From: JACOZG01 sp964564105
GTDB lineage: Bacteria; Patescibacteriota; Minisyncoccia; Phycocordibacterales; JACOZG01
DNA length: 39,750 bases
Direction of reading: 5' to 3'
Assembly: GCA_964564105.1 (NCBI GenBank)
Contig: CAZLZS010000006.1
Location: 1 to 39,750, forward strand
Part shown: positions 31,508-38,798 of the stretch, piece after piece
Numbering within the stretch: position 1 is the first letter of the stretch
How the letters are laid out: every line of letters begins with the position of its first letter
Program-made: the position numbers and the translations under genes
Notes under the pieces: generated by a model
Databases searched by the model: none
The model's input: the letters and a program-made list of their open reading frames with translations, nothing else
What the model was told of the DNA's origin: nothing

Positions 31508-32449
31508 ATGAATAAAAAACAGGGCAGTGCCACTGGCGATCTGTTATGGGTTTTGGCCATAGTGGCGGCGTTGTGGATTCTTTGGTTCGCCACTGGCGGT
31601 GCCGAACGCCCGGCCGCCACGGCCGGCCCCTTTATCAAACCGCCGCCGCCAATCAGTACCGGCGAGATTTACTCGCCCGGGGGGCAGACGCGGCTTCGCC
31701 CCGCCTCCATTGCCGGCAGTTCTGGCGGCGGCGCGGCTATTTTTCCAGACACGACCCATTCGTTGTATTACGGCCAGGTGAAAATCCGTCAGGGCAATGC
31801 CCGTTACGAAATTCAACCGAATCGGGAATACATTACAATTACCGCTAATCACAGTAATCAAATTCCGATTGATATCATTGGTTGGCAATTAGTCAATAAT
31901 GCCTTGCGCCACGGACGGGCCAGGGCGATTAAGATTACGCCGCTCATCCTTTTGGCGCCTGGCGGAGTCGTGACGGTCAATACCGGTAGTCCACCGTCGA
32001 GTAATCTTTGGCCCGTGGGTTCGGCTTTTCAAATAAATAAGTGCACCGGCTATCTGGCGGAAGATTTTCGTAATTTTCGATTGACTCCTGCTTTCTCTCG
32101 TTCGTGTCTGGCGCCCCGTGCCGAGCCCGGAGCCGATCGTTTAGATGATGACTGTTACGATTATGTCAATCGTCTATCGGCTTGTCACACGCCGGAATTT
32201 GAGCGTAAGAACGATGGTTACAACTATATTGATGGTCGTCGCGACACCCTTACCTCGTCCTGCCGTTCCTATGTTCAAGATCATTTCAGTTATAACCGTT
32301 GCGTGGCTTGGCATGCCGCTGACTCTGATTTTTACGGTAAAGATTGGCGGGTTTATCTCAATCATACCGGCGAGCTGTGGGCCGCCAATCGCGAAGTTAT
32401 AACGCTTTATGATCGTGAGGGAAAGATTGTGGATCAGCTTGATTACTAA
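31508..32449 (+). CDS. Membrane-anchored lamin-tail domain protein
   Basis: 313 aa. An N-terminal transmembrane helix (LLWVLAIVAALWILWFA, about 12-28) is followed by a Pro/Gly-rich linker. A lamin-tail-like Ig fold follows (about 90-313), with REYITITANHSNQIPIDIIGWQLVN and LAPGGVVTVNTG at its start and ELWAANREVITLYDREGKIVDQLDY at its end. A cysteine-containing insertion (about 170-270) has several C pairs, probably disulfides. The domain is frequent in bacterial surface and nuclease proteins; function here is unknown. Confidence 0.83.
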   Translation: MNKKQGSATGDLLWVLAIVAALWILWFATGGAERPAATAGPFIKPPPPISTGEIYSPGGQTRLRPASIAGSSGGGAAIFPDTTHSLYYGQVKIRQGNARYEIQPNREYITITANHSNQIPIDIIGWQLVNNALRHGRARAIKITPLILLAPGGVVTVNTGSPPSSNLWPVGSAFQINKCTGYLAEDFRNFRLTPAFSRSCLAPRAEPGADRLDDDCYDYVNRLSACHTPEFERKNDGYNYIDGRRDTLTSSCRSYVQDHFSYNRCVAWHAADSDFYGKDWRVYLNHTGELWAANREVITLYDREGKIVDQLDY

Positions 32450-32460
32450 CAGAATTTGTT

Positions 32461-32466
32461 TAGAAT
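32461..32466 (+). promoter_or_regulatory. -10 box of the 32474 gene
   Basis: TAGAAT ends 7 nt before ATG 32474. The in-frame ATG at 32456 precedes the box and is rejected as start. Confidence 0.4.
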
Positions 32467-32473
32467 AAAGAAG

Positions 32474-33364
32474 ATGAAGCACCGGTTGATTTTTAGTCTC
32501 TTGCTTTTGCCACTGGTTGTATCGGCCGCGGTCGCCAAGCTTGAATTCGTGACCCCGGCGCGCACGGTTTCACCGGGAGTTCTCTCGGAAAAAATCACCG
32601 TCCAGACCCAGACCGCAGACGGCCAAAGCGAAACAATCGGTCAGACCGCTGATGTTACTTTTGAATCTTCCTCGCCGACGGGAGAATTTCTTAATGAATC
32701 AGGCGATCCAGTAAGGGTTACCTGGAATAGTAACTGGGCCAACCGCACATTTTACTACCGTGATTCAAGTGCCGGTAACCATACTCTGACGATTACTGTC
32801 GCAGTGCGCGACGGTGGACCGTCATGGACTGCCAGCCAGGCAATCACCGTCGGTCAAACAGCCGTTGAACCACCGCCGAGTCCTGATCCAGAACCAGAGC
32901 TACCACCGCCTGCTCCGTCAATTGTTGAGCCTCCTCCATCGCCGCCACCCGCCCCTCTTGCTCAATCTCTAGCCACCACCACAGTTACCACGACCACTAA
33001 TCCTCGGCCGGCCTCGTCAACCACTGCCTCATTATTGACTATCGTTACGCCGCCAGCCGCAACTCCTGTTCCCCCCACGCCTTCTTCGGCACCATCGTCC
33101 AATGTTGACGCTTACGCCGCCGAACTAACGCGACTGGGCAATGAACTGGCGCGAGCGGCCGGCCAATTGCAAACGGCGCAAAATGAAAAACCGCCACCGG
33201 TGAAAAGCGAGTCGAAAGTAACCGAACCGAAAACTCCTGAGATTGATAATACGAATTTCGCCGCTGTGATTGAGATTCCTAAACCGCCAAGCTTCTTTGA
33301 ACGTCTCGCGGCCGTACCGCGGAAGATCTGGCAGGCGATCAAAAGTTTTTTTCGCCGCTCATGA
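32474..33364 (+). CDS. Secreted Pro-rich protein with C-terminal coiled coil
   Basis: About 296 aa, no recognised family. Signal peptide about 1-17 (MKHRLIFSLLLLPLVVSAA). A beta-rich domain (about 20-125; SEKITVQTQTADGQSETIGQ to HTLTITVAV) resembles the Ig-like folds of neighbouring proteins. A Pro/Ser/Thr linker (about 130-215) is followed by a helix (YAAELTRLGNELARAAGQLQTAQ) and a basic C-terminal segment (FFERLAAVPRKIWQAIKSFFRRS) that could be amphipathic. The stop overlaps the next 37-aa ORF by ATGA, suggesting a two-gene unit. Confidence 0.8.
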   Translation: MKHRLIFSLLLLPLVVSAAVAKLEFVTPARTVSPGVLSEKITVQTQTADGQSETIGQTADVTFESSSPTGEFLNESGDPVRVTWNSNWANRTFYYRDSSAGNHTLTITVAVRDGGPSWTASQAITVGQTAVEPPPSPDPEPELPPPAPSIVEPPPSPPPAPLAQSLATTTVTTTTNPRPASSTTASLLTIVTPPAATPVPPTPSSAPSSNVDAYAAELTRLGNELARAAGQLQTAQNEKPPPVKSESKVTEPKTPEIDNTNFAAVIEIPKPPSFFERLAAVPRKIWQAIKSFFRRS

Positions 33365-33474
33365 AGTTCCTGAAATATTTTGATCAGACTTTTTGGCGGA
33401 TGACCGCCGGATTTGCCATTATCATTGCTTTAGGACTTCTGGGTGTTTACCTGATTGACTTTTTTTCTCAATGA
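33361..33474 (+). CDS. 37-aa single-helix membrane peptide
   Basis: ATGA overlap with the preceding gene. Sequence begins MKFLKYFDQTFWRMTAG and continues into a hydrophobic helix FAIIIALGLLGVYLIDFF. The overlap and clean hydropathy profile support it as a real gene, likely a partner of the secreted protein upstream. The -35 of the L10 promoter lies inside its last codons. Confidence 0.55.
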   Translation: MKFLKYFDQTFWRMTAGFAIIIALGLLGVYLIDFFSQ

Positions 33475-33482
33475 TTTAGACT
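33455..33482 (+). promoter_or_regulatory. Promoter of the rplJ-rplL unit
   Basis: TTGACT (33455-33460), 16-nt spacer, TAGACT (33477-33482). The predicted start near 33489 lies at the beginning of the L10 leader. Confidence 0.6.
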
Positions 33483-33483
33483 T

Positions 33484-33567
33484 ACAGAGTAAGCCGTAGA
33501 TCACAGGCAATCATAAGCCCTGTTGAGGCCGAAGCGGCTTTTACCTAGGCCGTTTTTTATTCCAAAC
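33484..33567 (+). promoter_or_regulatory. Ribosomal protein L10 leader
   Basis: The region just before rplJ contains the signature of the bacterial L10 leader. AGCCGTAGAT and CACAGGC are followed by AAGCCCTGTTGAGGC, a kink-turn-like stem that mimics the L10 site on 23S rRNA. A following CGGC...GCCG stem and T6 (33552-33557) look like an attenuator before ATG 33568. Excess L10(L12)4 would bind and reduce expression. Confidence 0.75.
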
Positions 33568-34038
33568 ATGGCGCTTAAAAAAGAACAAAAGGAAAAAATC
33601 GTCGAGTCGCTAAAAGAGAAAATCATCACCGCCAAGTCGATCGTTTTCGTCAACTCTCACGGTCTAAATGTGGCCGCGGCGACCGCCCTGCGCCGGGCGT
33701 TGAAAGATCGTGGGGTTGGCTACACCGTGGTTAAGAAAACTTTGCTTCGTCGAGCATTGCCAGAAATGCCGGCGCTGGAGGGTGAAGTAGCGATCGCTTA
33801 CGGTGCTGACCCTTTTTCGCCGGCCAAAGGAATTTACGAATCCCAGTCTAAAATTAAGGAGGGCTTGGCTATTCTCGGCGGCGTCTTCGAAAAAAAGTTT
33901 TTGTCCACCGCCGAGATGATCGCCATCGCGAAGATTCCGCCGGCCGAGGAATTGTACGGCCGCTTGGCGTGGGTGTTGTCTTGGCCGGTGCGGGGGTTGG
34001 TGGTGGTCTTAGATCAGATTAGTAAAACTAAGAATTAA
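33568..34038 (+). CDS. rplJ: 50S ribosomal protein L10 (uL10)
   Basis: 156 aa. N-terminal pattern LKKEQKEKIVESLKEKIITAKSIVFVNSHGLNVAAATALRRALKDRGVGYTVVKKTLLRRAL is diagnostic. It anchors L7/L12 dimers to the stalk with L11 (encoded at 99-524). ATG 33568 is favoured by homology; an upstream in-frame codon at 33523 would fall in the L10 leader. No Shine-Dalgarno sequence. The C-terminal helix that binds L7/L12 is short. It is followed by rplL after 10 nt. Confidence 0.95.
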   Translation: MALKKEQKEKIVESLKEKIITAKSIVFVNSHGLNVAAATALRRALKDRGVGYTVVKKTLLRRALPEMPALEGEVAIAYGADPFSPAKGIYESQSKIKEGLAILGGVFEKKFLSTAEMIAIAKIPPAEELYGRLAWVLSWPVRGLVVVLDQISKTKN

Positions 34039-34048
34039 TAATTATGTT

Positions 34049-34423
34049 ATGGAAGATAAATTCAAAGATCTAATAGAAAAAATTGAAAAATTGACGGTCT
34101 TAGAGCTTAATGAATTAGTCAAGACGCTCGAGACAAAATTTGGCGTTTCGGCTCAAGCGGTAATGGCGGCTCCCTCGACTCCGCTCGGGGCGAGCGCGTC
34201 CGTAGAAGAAAAAGATTCGTTCAATATTGAATTGAAAGAAATTGGCGGTCAGAAGATTGCTGTCATCAAGGTGGTGAAAGAGGCGTTCGGTTTGGGTCTG
34301 AAGGAAGCCAAGGATCTGGTGGAGGCTGTGCCCGCCACGCTCAAGGAGGGAGTGAAGAAAGAAGAGGCCGAGAAGATCAAACAACAGATCGAAGCCGCTG
34401 GCGGCAAAGTGGAGTTGAAGTAG
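34049..34423 (+). CDS. rplL: 50S ribosomal protein L7/L12 (bL12)
   Basis: 124 aa. N-terminal dimerisation helix pair (FKDLIEKIEKLTVLELNELVKTLETKFGV), Ala/Ser-rich hinge, and the C-terminal factor-binding domain (FNIELKEIGGQKIAVIKVVKEAFGLGLKEAKDLVEAVP..LKEGV to the end). Standard second gene of the rplJL unit. One nucleotide separates it from the next gene. Confidence 0.97.
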   Translation: MEDKFKDLIEKIEKLTVLELNELVKTLETKFGVSAQAVMAAPSTPLGASASVEEKDSFNIELKEIGGQKIAVIKVVKEAFGLGLKEAKDLVEAVPATLKEGVKKEEAEKIKQQIEAAGGKVELK

Positions 34424-34424
34424 C

Positions 34425-35000
34425 ATGGACATCCTGGGAAAGCTGTTCGGCGGGGCGGAGAAGATTAAAGTGATCCGGTTGTTTGTGTTCAATCCGGACA
34501 CAGCGCTTGATGCTAAGGTGGTGGCCAAACGGAGCAAGATCAGCCTCGCGGCCGCGCGCCGGGAAACAGCCCGGCTCCGCCAGCTCGGCCTCATCAAGAA
34601 GGCCGCCGGGAAGAAGTCCCGCGGTTGGCAGCTCAATTTGTCCTTCCCCTTCCTCAATAATTTGCGCGGTTTGTTCCGGGTTGATCTTTTGACTCGCCAG
34701 CGTGAGATCACGGATCGTTTCGCGCACTATGGCAAGATCAAACTTTTGATTATCGCTGGCCTCTTTATCCAAAACCACGACAGCCGGGCAGATTTGCTTT
34801 TGGTCGGCGATAAATTAAAGCGCGGTGCCATTGAGCGGGCGATTAAGCTGATCGAGGCCGAAGTCGGGCGCGAATTAGTCTACGCTATTCTTGACACAGC
34901 CGATTTTATGTATCGGCTTAATGCTTATGATAAGTTTATCCGCGATATTCTGGATTATCCACACGAGAAGATCATTGACCGATTGGGTTTGGATAAATAG
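34425..35000 (+). CDS. Winged-helix plus nucleotidyltransferase-like protein
   Basis: 191 aa. The N-terminal winged helix (about 10-75; IKVIRLFVFNPDTALDAKVVAKRSKISLAAARRETARLRQLGLI) is followed by a region (about 100-190) with IIAGLFIQNHDSRADLLLVGDKLKRG. This resembles the GS..D.DL strand of minimal nucleotidyltransferases, though the Gly-Ser is not intact. It could be a DNA-binding regulator with a degenerate nucleotidyltransferase fold. It is directly behind rplL (1 nt), so coexpression with the ribosomal stalk genes is likely. Function unknown. Confidence 0.75.
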   Translation: MDILGKLFGGAEKIKVIRLFVFNPDTALDAKVVAKRSKISLAAARRETARLRQLGLIKKAAGKKSRGWQLNLSFPFLNNLRGLFRVDLLTRQREITDRFAHYGKIKLLIIAGLFIQNHDSRADLLLVGDKLKRGAIERAIKLIEAEVGRELVYAILDTADFMYRLNAYDKFIRDILDYPHEKIIDRLGLDK

Positions 35001-35003
35001 TGG

Positions 35004-35070
35004 TATAATTAAACTGCACTTAAAAATAAGGTCGAAGCTTATTTATTATTGGCGAAACTTAATTTATAAT
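35004..35070 (+). promoter_or_regulatory. Two -10 boxes before the 35078 gene
   Basis: TATAAT at 35004-35009 and again at 35065-35070, the second ending 7 nt before ATG 35078. The second would give a nearly leaderless mRNA and the first a leader of about 60 nt. Confidence 0.45.
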
Positions 35071-35077
35071 CATATTT

Positions 35078-35788
35078 ATGGCATTACAAACTTGGAGTGA
35101 CTTCTTAACAGCGTCATTCCAAAATCTCTGGCAGGGGGTGATCTCTTTTATCCCCAATCTGTTTGTGGCGGTCGTCATCTTTATTCTTGGTTGGGTGGTT
35201 GGGATTATTCTCGGGCAATGGGTCGCGCGCTTAATCTCATCCCTGCAAGTGGATAAGGCCCTAAAGAGCATTGGCGCCGAGGATGTTTTGGCTAAGGCCG
35301 GTTTCCGGCTCGACAGCGGCGCTTTTGTCGGCGGTCTGGTTAAGTGGTTCGTGATCGTGGCTTTTTTGGTGGCCTCGTTCAATGTTTTGGGTTTGACTCA
35401 AGTGAACGAATTTTTGGCTGAACGAGTGCTTGGTTTTATCCCTAATCTTATCATTGCCAGTCTGGTTCTGATTCTGGCGGCGGCGATCGCCGACATCTTG
35501 GCCAGGGTCGTGACTGGGACAGTGAAAGCTGCAGGCGTAACCTCCGCCAGTTTCTTCGGGACTTTCACCAAATGGGCGGTGTGGATTTTTGCCATTTTTG
35601 TGGCGATTGATCAGCTCGGTGTGCTGAACCAAACCGGTCCGATGAGCAGTCTGGCCGGTGGGATGATTAATTACGCGATTATGGCCTTGGCTCTGGCTTT
35701 TGGTTTGGCTTTTGGTCTTGGCGGCAAAGAGGCCGCGGCCCGTTATCTCGAACGGTTGCGCGAGGATGTGAAGAATCATAAGCACTAG
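35078..35788 (+). CDS. Conserved TM-helix (MscS-related) membrane protein
   Basis: 236 aa with four to five hydrophobic helices. The repeated pattern (LPNLFVAVVIFILGWVVGIILG, IPNLIIASLVLILAAAIADILARVV) and the final GLAFGLGGKEAAARYLERL are typical of the Conserved TM helix family related to small mechanosensitive channels. The beta domain of MscS is missing, so gating function is uncertain. It probably sits in the cytoplasmic membrane and could help osmotic balance. Confidence 0.82.
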   Translation: MALQTWSDFLTASFQNLWQGVISFIPNLFVAVVIFILGWVVGIILGQWVARLISSLQVDKALKSIGAEDVLAKAGFRLDSGAFVGGLVKWFVIVAFLVASFNVLGLTQVNEFLAERVLGFIPNLIIASLVLILAAAIADILARVVTGTVKAAGVTSASFFGTFTKWAVWIFAIFVAIDQLGVLNQTGPMSSLAGGMINYAIMALALAFGLAFGLGGKEAAARYLERLREDVKNHKH

Positions 35789-35820
35789 CGGCTTTCTTTA
35801 TCTTTTAGAAGACGTACTAC

Positions 35821-35848
35821 GCGCCCCGATGTAGTATCGGGGCGCTTT
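35821..35848. terminator. Terminator-like hairpin
   Basis: GCGCCCCGAT and ATCGGGGCGC, perfect 10-bp stem with a GTAGT loop followed by TTT. It ends the 35078 transcript before the rRNA promoter. Confidence 0.7.
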
Positions 35849-35882
35849 GCGTAAAAATTTGCCGCCGCCGCATCTTATCCCC

Positions 35883-35910
35883 TTGACGGGGTTTGGGGGA
35901 GGTATATACT
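35883..35910 (+). promoter_or_regulatory. Promoter upstream of 23S rRNA
   Basis: TTGACG (35883-35888), 16-nt spacer, TATACT (35905-35910). Predicted start near 35917, followed after a few nt by a 12-codon ORF and a terminator-like hairpin. Confidence 0.65.
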
Positions 35911-35922
35911 GCTACTGTCCGT

Positions 35923-35961
35923 ATGACTAAGATGAATAAATTTTTGAGGCGGCGAAGGTAA
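35923..35961 (+). CDS. 12-aa Arg-rich leader peptide candidate
   Basis: ATG to TAA encodes MTKMNKFLRRRR, with four consecutive Arg codons (AGG CGG CGA AGG). It begins about 6 nt after the predicted transcription start. The GGCGGC formed by the Arg codons (35948-35953) is complementary to GCCGCC (35988-35993), the 5' side of the next hairpin. The layout is that of a transcription attenuator, but such a short ORF could be chance. Confidence 0.35.
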   Translation: MTKMNKFLRRRR

Positions 35962-35988
35962 ACCGTTTGTTTTTAGCGTTTATCCAAG

Positions 35989-36010
35989 CCGCCCCCAATG
36001 GGCGGTTTTT
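35989..36010 (+). terminator. Attenuator-like terminator before 23S rRNA
   Basis: CCGCCC / GGGCGG stem with loop CCAAT followed by TTTTT. It lies between the promoter at 35883 and the 23S gene. Either it ends a short transcript, or it is antagonised by pairing of GCCGCC with GGCGGC in the small ORF. Confidence 0.65.
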
Positions 36011-36026
36011 CGGCTCTGATAGTTTT

Positions 36027-36053
36027 TTGACAACTAAATGCCCATCATAGAAC
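36027..36053 (+). promoter_or_regulatory. Possible second rRNA promoter
   Basis: A perfect -35 TTGACA (36027-36032) is followed after 15 nt by a weak TAGAAC. If used, it would bypass the attenuator-like terminator. Confidence 0.35.
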
Positions 36054-36101
36054 GCCGTTACCAAGGGGTCTTTTAGGCAATCTAGAGATGGGTCGCAATC
36101 A

Positions 36102-36134
36102 ACCCCGTTAGAAGCGGGTTGCTTCTAACGGGGT
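36102..36134. repeat. Family A palindrome in the 23S leader
   Basis: Perfect 14-bp arms ACCCCGTTAGAAGC and GCTTCTAACGGGGT with a 5-nt loop. It sits about 20 nt before the predicted 23S 5' end and would be part of the precursor rRNA, where it could influence processing. Confidence 0.9.
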
Positions 36135-36447
36135 CAAAGTTAATAAGTGGTTTTCAGATTTCCCAATGGGAAATCAAGAGCAGACGATGGATTCCTTGAT
36201 TCCAAGAGGCGATGAAGGACGCGGCGTGGCGGCGATACGTTTCGGGGAGGTGCCTAGCAACCTTTGATCCGGAGCTTTCCGAATGGGGAAACCTAATTCC
36301 GTAAAACGGAATTAGTCTCGCCCGAAAGGGCGGACGGCACACCCGCTGAAGTGAAACATCTCAGTAAGCGGAGGAAAAGAGAAAAATTTTTATTCCCCGA
36401 GTAGCGGCGAGCGAAAAGGGAGGAGCCCAAACTGGGCCGAAGATTTT

Positions 36448-36485
36448 AACACCGAGTGTTAAAGGATGCCCAAACACTCGGTGTT
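36448..36485. repeat. 13-bp-arm palindrome in a 23S helix
   Basis: AACACCGAGTGTT and AACACTCGGTGTT, perfect arms with a 12-nt spacer. It lies at the tip of a longer helix (GGGCCGAAGAT / ATCTTCGGCCC). Same size (38 nt) and layout as the recO element. Confidence 0.75.
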
Positions 36486-36711
36486 GGCATCTTCGGCCCA
36501 GGGTTGTAAGACAGTAACAATCGTTTATTCGAAGAAAAGTAAAAAAATGTCTAATTAGCCAAACTGGCTGGAAAGCCAGGCCAAAGACGGTGACAGCCCG
36601 GTCGGCGAAAATTAAACATCTTTTCCGTTACTGATCTTGAGTACCTTAAGACACGAAAAGCTTGAGGGAAGCAGGCCGAACTAACGGCCAAGGCTAAATA
36701 CTCTTGGAGAT

Positions 36712-36748
<37 letters not shown>

Positions 36749-37341
36749 CAGCCCGGTGAGGGCGTTGAAATAGACCATGAAATTGTCTGCTTACAAGGAG
36801 TGGGAGCCCCGTAGAGCGCAAGCTTTTACGGGGTGACCGCGTGCCTATTGAAGAATGAGCCAACGAGTTTATTTGGACTGCAGATTAATCCGCCTTGGGC
36901 GGAGGAGTCTTAGGGAAACCGAGTGTGAATAGCGCGAAATATAGTAGTCCGAATAAGACCCGAAGCCAGGTGAGCTTGCCATGGGCAGGATGAATGTCGC
37001 CGAAAGGCGTCAGGAGGTCCGAACCGGTTAGCCGTGCAATACTATCGGATGACCTGTGGCAAGGAGTGAAAAGCTAATCGAACCTGGTAATAGCTGGTTC
37101 TCTCCGAAATAGCTTTTGGGCTAGCGTTTGATTAACCCCTCGGGGGTAGAGCACTGGCAGAGCTGAACAGGGGGAAACCTCGTCAGCTTTATCAAACTCC
37201 GAATACCGAGGATTATTATCAGGCAGTTAGACTGTGGGGGCTAAGCTCCACCGGTCGAAAGGGAAACAGCCCGGATCTCCATCTAAGGTCCCTAAATTCA
37301 CGTTAAGTGCGTCTTAAGGAGGTGAAATTTCTCTGACAGTG

Positions 37342-37393
<52 letters not shown>

Positions 37394-37460
37394 CATCCAG
37401 AGATTTTGCGCCGTAGATAATCGGGGCTAAGCGTGGTACCGAAGGTGAGGGCGGTTTTCG

Positions 37461-37492
37461 GAAGTCGGACTTCCTTCGGGAAGTCCGACTTC
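37461..37492. repeat. 13-bp-arm palindrome in a second 23S helix
   Basis: GAAGTCGGACTTC and GAAGTCCGACTTC, perfect arms with a 6-nt CTTCGG loop. The core GTCGGAC matches the arm core of the glyS element. Confidence 0.75.
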
Positions 37493-37524
37493 GAGAACCG
37501 CGGTAGGAGAGTATTCTCAACTTG

Positions 37525-37539
37525 TCCGCCGTTGGCGGA
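37525..37539. repeat. TCCGCC/GGCGGA palindrome in 23S
   Basis: TCCGCC-gtt-GGCGGA. Related units in 23S: 36889-36903, 37612-37630, 37876-37889, 39183-39203. Outside 23S: 28113-28127 and (imperfect) 28265-28281, 30587-30601. They could be natural helices, so this is a weak family. Confidence 0.45.
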
Positions 37540-38327
37540 TCGCCATGAAGTCCGCTCGTGAGGGTCGGATGGAGCGTTGAGAAGTAAGAATGTTGGCACA
37601 AGTAACCACAATCCGCCTGAAAACGGCGGACGCCGAAAGACTAAGGTTTCCTTGGCAATGACAAACAGCCAAGGGTTAGTCGGGCCTAAGGTGATGGCGA
37701 AAGCCGCAACCGATGGACACACGGTTAATATTCCGTGACTGACGTTGGTTTTGATGAGAGGACGAAGTTTAGTAGGCCGGGCGCATTATTGGATTTGCGT
37801 TCGGCTGGTAACGGCGGTCTCCAGGCAAATCCGGAGATCTGTTTTTAATGACGAGCCGAAGCCGGACGGAAATCTTCCGCCAAGGCGGAAGAGATTCGGT
37901 CGAGCAAGCTTTCAAGAAAAATCTCTAAAATTAAACCAGCATCAACCGTACCGCAAACCGACACAGGTAGTCAGGTCGAGTAGACCAAGGCGAACGAGTG
38001 ATTGCTCCTCAAGGAACTCGGCAAACAAGCGGCCGTAAGTTAGCGATAAGGCCTCCCTGCACCATACGGTGCAGGGCGCAGCGAAAGTTTCTCTGGCGAC
38101 TGTTTATCAAAAACACAGCTCCCTGCAAACTCGCAAGAGGAAGTATAGGGGGTGACGCCTGACCAATGCCAGAAGGTCAAATAAGGCCGTTCCATTAGTC
38201 GCAAGATTGGTGGGGTGACGCTTTATAAGCCCTGGTGAATGTCGGCGATAACTATAATCGTCCTAAGGTGAATTGATCGCTTTAGTAAAACTTGGCTATA
38301 TGCTGGAATATCCGCGCATGCTGAAGT

Positions 38328-38352
38328 ACTGTCAAGGCGTTGCCTTGACAGT
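38328..38352. repeat. Family C palindrome in intron P2 region
   Basis: ACTGTCAAGGC and GCCTTGACAGT, perfect 11-bp arms with GTT loop. Same core as the element in thyX (1414-1438). Confidence 0.85.
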
Positions 38353-38431
38353 GAAAATCTTCAGCCGAAGTCTCGTTGTGTTAACGAGACGGGCGGACAA
38401 TCAGCAGGGAAGATTACAAGGAGAAAAGCAG

Positions 38432-38626
38432 ATGGAACAAATAGAAGAAACTTCAGAATTGACCAAAATCAAGAAGTTGAAGGAGGAGGTCGAGAGGTTA
38501 AAGAGGGAGAACGATAGATTGCGTCGTGAATTGTATCTTGAAGTAGGACGCAGTATAACTAAAACCAGTGATGAGGTGGCGTCTGGCAGCAAAATTCATG
38601 ATCTAGGAAATTTGAAGTACTTGTAA
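38432..38626 (+). CDS. Intron-encoded 64-aa leucine-zipper-like protein
   Basis: ATG 38432 is preceded by AAGGAG (38418-38423) at 8-nt spacing, one of the few clear Shine-Dalgarno sequences in the window. The protein begins MEQIEETSELTKIKKLK and has heptad leucines/valines through about residue 36 (KIKKLKEEVERLKRENDRLR). There is an Asn inside the zipper, as in bZIP dimers, then a polar tail. A longer in-frame reading exists from 38273 but runs through P1-P5 of the ribozyme, so it is unlikely. It replaces the homing endonuclease expected in such introns. Possible roles are RNA-splicing cofactor or DNA-binding dimer; unknown. Confidence 0.7.
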   Translation: MEQIEETSELTKIKKLKEEVERLKRENDRLRRELYLEVGRSITKTSDEVASGSKIHDLGNLKYL

Positions 38627-38663
38627 ATCCCCCAGAGACTACACGCCAAGCTTCGTTTGGGAA

Positions 38664-38705
38664 GTTGTGGATGTCAGATATCCGCGGATATCTGACATCC
38701 ACAAC
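38664..38705. repeat. REP-like palindrome inside the intron
   Basis: A perfect 42-nt palindrome: 21 nt beginning GTTGTGGATGTCAGATATCC followed by its exact complement, centred between 38684 and 38685. The unit GTGGATGTCAGATATCC differs at two positions from the REP unit beside the transposase. It lies between R and S, in the P8 position of the ribozyme. Confidence 0.9.
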
Positions 38706-38778
38706 CCAAGCGCGGAAGATATAGTCCGACCTGCATGGCGACATGCAGAACATGGCAGAAATGCCCATGTCAATCTTT

Positions 38779-38798
38779 TGTCAAGGCAACGCCTTGCC
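38779..38798. repeat. Family C palindrome near the intron 3' end
   Basis: TTGTCAAGGC-AAC-GCCTTG, the reverse orientation of the thyX/P2 element (loop AAC instead of GTT), with one mismatch at the outer arm. It forms a P9-type hairpin. Confidence 0.75.

Noticed and set aside
38273..38431. N-terminal extension of the intron ORF starting at 38273
   Set aside because: It would be coded by P1-P5 of the ribozyme and has no ribosome-binding site; the ATG at 38432 has a good Shine-Dalgarno sequence and starts the coiled coil.
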